Source: Candidatus Sabulitectum sp. (GTDB lineage: Bacteria; Fermentibacterota; Fermentibacteria; Fermentibacterales; JCC-6). Taken from it: DNA of 22,961 bases. A program made the position numbers and the translations under genes. The stretch covers positions 1 to 22,961 of the forward strand of contig JAOZLN010000001.1 of assembly GCA_029934845.1 (NCBI GenBank), read 5' to 3'. Numbering within the stretch: position 1 is the stretch's first letter; the number at the start of each line of letters is the position of its first letter. Under the pieces are notes generated by a model that worked only from the letters and a program-made list of their open reading frames with translations, made no database searches and was not told the DNA's origin. Below are positions 21,673 to 22,961 of this stretch, piece by piece.

Positions 21673-22961
21673 ATGATCTTAACTCAGGTTCTTCTGTTTT
21701 CGTTTCTGGTTCTTGCTCCCGGATACTCTGAACCCGAGAGCAGTGCGGATTATTCTATTGAGGTTGTTCTTTCTCCGGATTCCAGCACTGTGACGGGATC
21801 TGCTGAGATTCATTTCACCAGCGGAGTGGATTTTCCAGTAGACACTCTCTGGCTGCATCTTTATCCCAATGCATATACTGATCACACCACAGCATTCGGG
21901 CAGGATCTTAACGATCAGGGCAGATTTGCATTTCGTCGTTCGGACCAGTCGGAAAGAGGTTTCATTGAGCTGTCTGACTGGACATTGAACGGAGAACCCG
22001 TGGAGGTTTCGGTGGACGGCACTCTGGGCTGTGTTGCTCTTGAGAGTTCGCTTGCTGGAGGAGGATCTGTTCTGCTTTCCGGTGGATTTGCAGTAAAAGT
22101 ACCGAAGTTCTGGAGCAGAATGGGGCATCATAATGATACCTACCAGATAACCCAGTGGTATCCTAAGATGTGTGTTCTGGATAAAGACGGCTGGCACCGT
22201 TCCCGATATCATGCCATGGGAGAGTTCTTCAGCGATTACGGCAGCTATTCCGTTGCCATTGATGTTCCCTCCGGTTTTACCACGGCAGCAACGGGAAGAA
22301 TACTTGAGACTGAGTTCAGTGCAGATTCCACCAGGCGTACTGACCGGTGGATTGCAGAGAATGTTCATGATTTTGCATGGTGCTCAAGCCCGGATTACAC
22401 CATCCGGGATCATGTTTTTACATATCCGGACAGTGGCGGCTCCGTTCGGGTGCATCTGGTTCTTCTTGATGACGATGAAGATTACTGGGAGGATATTCCC
22501 GCAGCAGTGGATTCTACACTGGCTTATTACGGTGAGTGGTACACGCCTTACCCTTACAGTGATCTATGGGTTGTTGATCCTGTGGTTTCCAGCTCCGGTG
22601 GCATGGAGTACCCGCAGTTTGTTTTCGCCTCTGACAATATTCCAATGACCAGGATGCAGGAGATGGTGACTATTCATGAGGTTGGGCATCAGTGGTTCTA
22701 CGGTCTTCTGGGCAGTAACGAAACCGATGAAGCCTGGCTGGATGAGGGGATTAACACATTCAGCGAACTGCGGTACATGGAGCGCATGCATGGTTTCTCG
22801 GGAAACATGACAACCACACCGGACTGGTTGCTGAGCATAAGCGACAGAGATCTGCAGGCTCTCTCTTTTCTTTCTGCTGTACACAATGACGTTACTCCGG
22901 TTCTCAGCCGGGCAACCGACGCAGCAGATGGAAGCTATTCCACAGGTTATACCTACTACAC
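21673..22961 (+). CDS. Exported M1-family (gluzincin) metallopeptidase, N-terminal part
   Basis: The frame runs off the right edge with 429 residues visible. The signal peptide is MILTQVLLFSFLVLAPGYS. An N-terminal beta domain (about 25-215) includes LWLHLYPNAY and QWYPKMCVLDKDGWH, typical of bacterial M1 relatives. The catalytic domain has the exopeptidase-type GGMEYP (309-314; usual form GxMEN, here Tyr replaces Asn) and the zinc site H335-E336-VG-H339 with third ligand E358 in DEAWLDEG, 19 residues after H339 as expected. M1 enzymes remove N-terminal residues from peptides; the GGMEYP variant and secreted location suggest a periplasmic or surface enzyme. AAAGGAG lies 7 bases before ATG 21673. 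The gap from the isc terminator is about 95 bp with no clear promoter hexamers. Confidence 0.9.
   Translation, partial: MILTQVLLFSFLVLAPGYSEPESSADYSIEVVLSPDSSTVTGSAEIHFTSGVDFPVDTLWLHLYPNAYTDHTTAFGQDLNDQGRFAFRRSDQSERGFIELSDWTLNGEPVEVSVDGTLGCVALESSLAGGGSVLLSGGFAVKVPKFWSRMGHHNDTYQITQWYPKMCVLDKDGWHRSRYHAMGEFFSDYGSYSVAIDVPSGFTTAATGRILETEFSADSTRRTDRWIAENVHDFAWCSSPDYTIRDHVFTYPDSGGSVRVHLVLLDDDEDYWEDIPAAVDSTLAYYGEWYTPYPYSDLWVVDPVVSSSGGMEYPQFVFASDNIPMTRMQEMVTIHEVGHQWFYGLLGSNETDEAWLDEGINTFSELRYMERMHGFSGNMTTTPDWLLSISDRDLQALSFLSAVHNDVTPVLSRATDAADGSYSTGYTYY

Noticed and set aside
1..22961. CRISPR arrays, tRNA or rRNA genes, insertion sequences, prophage genes
   Set aside because: No regularly spaced repeats, no T-loop/cloverleaf pattern, and no transposase or integrase motifs were seen on either strand.

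Overview
The window looks like a chromosomal segment of a Gram-negative bacterium, probably from the FCB superphylum or one of its candidate phyla (Fermentibacterota-like lineages would fit). This placement is inference. It rests on two large gingipain-like (C25) peptidases ending in a FlgD/type IX secretion-like tail (SGVYFVRLTT...), a small outer-membrane-barrel-like protein, and the combination of housekeeping clusters. No marker gene allows firmer placement. I saw no rRNA, tRNA, CRISPR array or insertion sequence.

Layout. (1) Positions 1-550: the 3' end of an unrecognised plus-strand ORF, a minus-strand remnant of a FlgD/T9SS-like tail, and a terminator. (2) Positions 571-7483, all minus strand: a dense housekeeping cluster transcribed rpsF, ssb, second ssb-like gene, rpsR, DUF2232 membrane protein, rplI, tsaD, acpS, nnr, and lastly a sugar-isomerase-like gene that has lost most metal ligands. 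Gaps are short or absent, and one terminator (521-549) closes the run. The rpsF leader can fold into a two-part hairpin that overlaps its Shine-Dalgarno sequence. (3) Positions 7693-9720, minus strand: an accessory island with a HepT/MntA (HEPN-MNT, type VII) toxin-antitoxin pair and an AAA/DUF4143 ATPase. The toxin gene carries a one-base frameshift in a homopolymer. The ATPase has a 17-bp perfect palindrome wrapped around a probable promoter and looks leaderless. (4) Positions 9771-14518, minus strand: two tandem C25 peptidase genes, each with its own terminator and sharing a near-identical 3' tail. (5) Positions 14678-15376: a plus-strand barrel-like envelope protein, convergent with an inositol-monophosphatase-family gene (15402-16187). 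(6) Positions 16249-19335: a CASTOR/POLLUX-like RCK ion channel with two tightly linked membrane-anchored partners. (7) Positions 19370-21517: an isc operon with Rrf2/IscR-type regulator, IscU scaffold and IscS cysteine desulfurase, closed by a strong terminator. (8) Position 21673 to the right edge: the N-terminal part of an exported M1-family metallopeptidase.

Functionally, the left half is translation, ssDNA handling, tRNA modification, ACP activation and metabolite repair. The right half combines secreted proteolysis, ion handling and Fe-S biogenesis. The observations most worth a second look are the frameshifted HepT toxin beside an intact MntA, the palindromic promoter of the ATPase, the degenerate isomerase inside the housekeeping operon, the rpsF leader hairpin, and the tandem ssb paralogue at the position that holds priB in enterobacteria.
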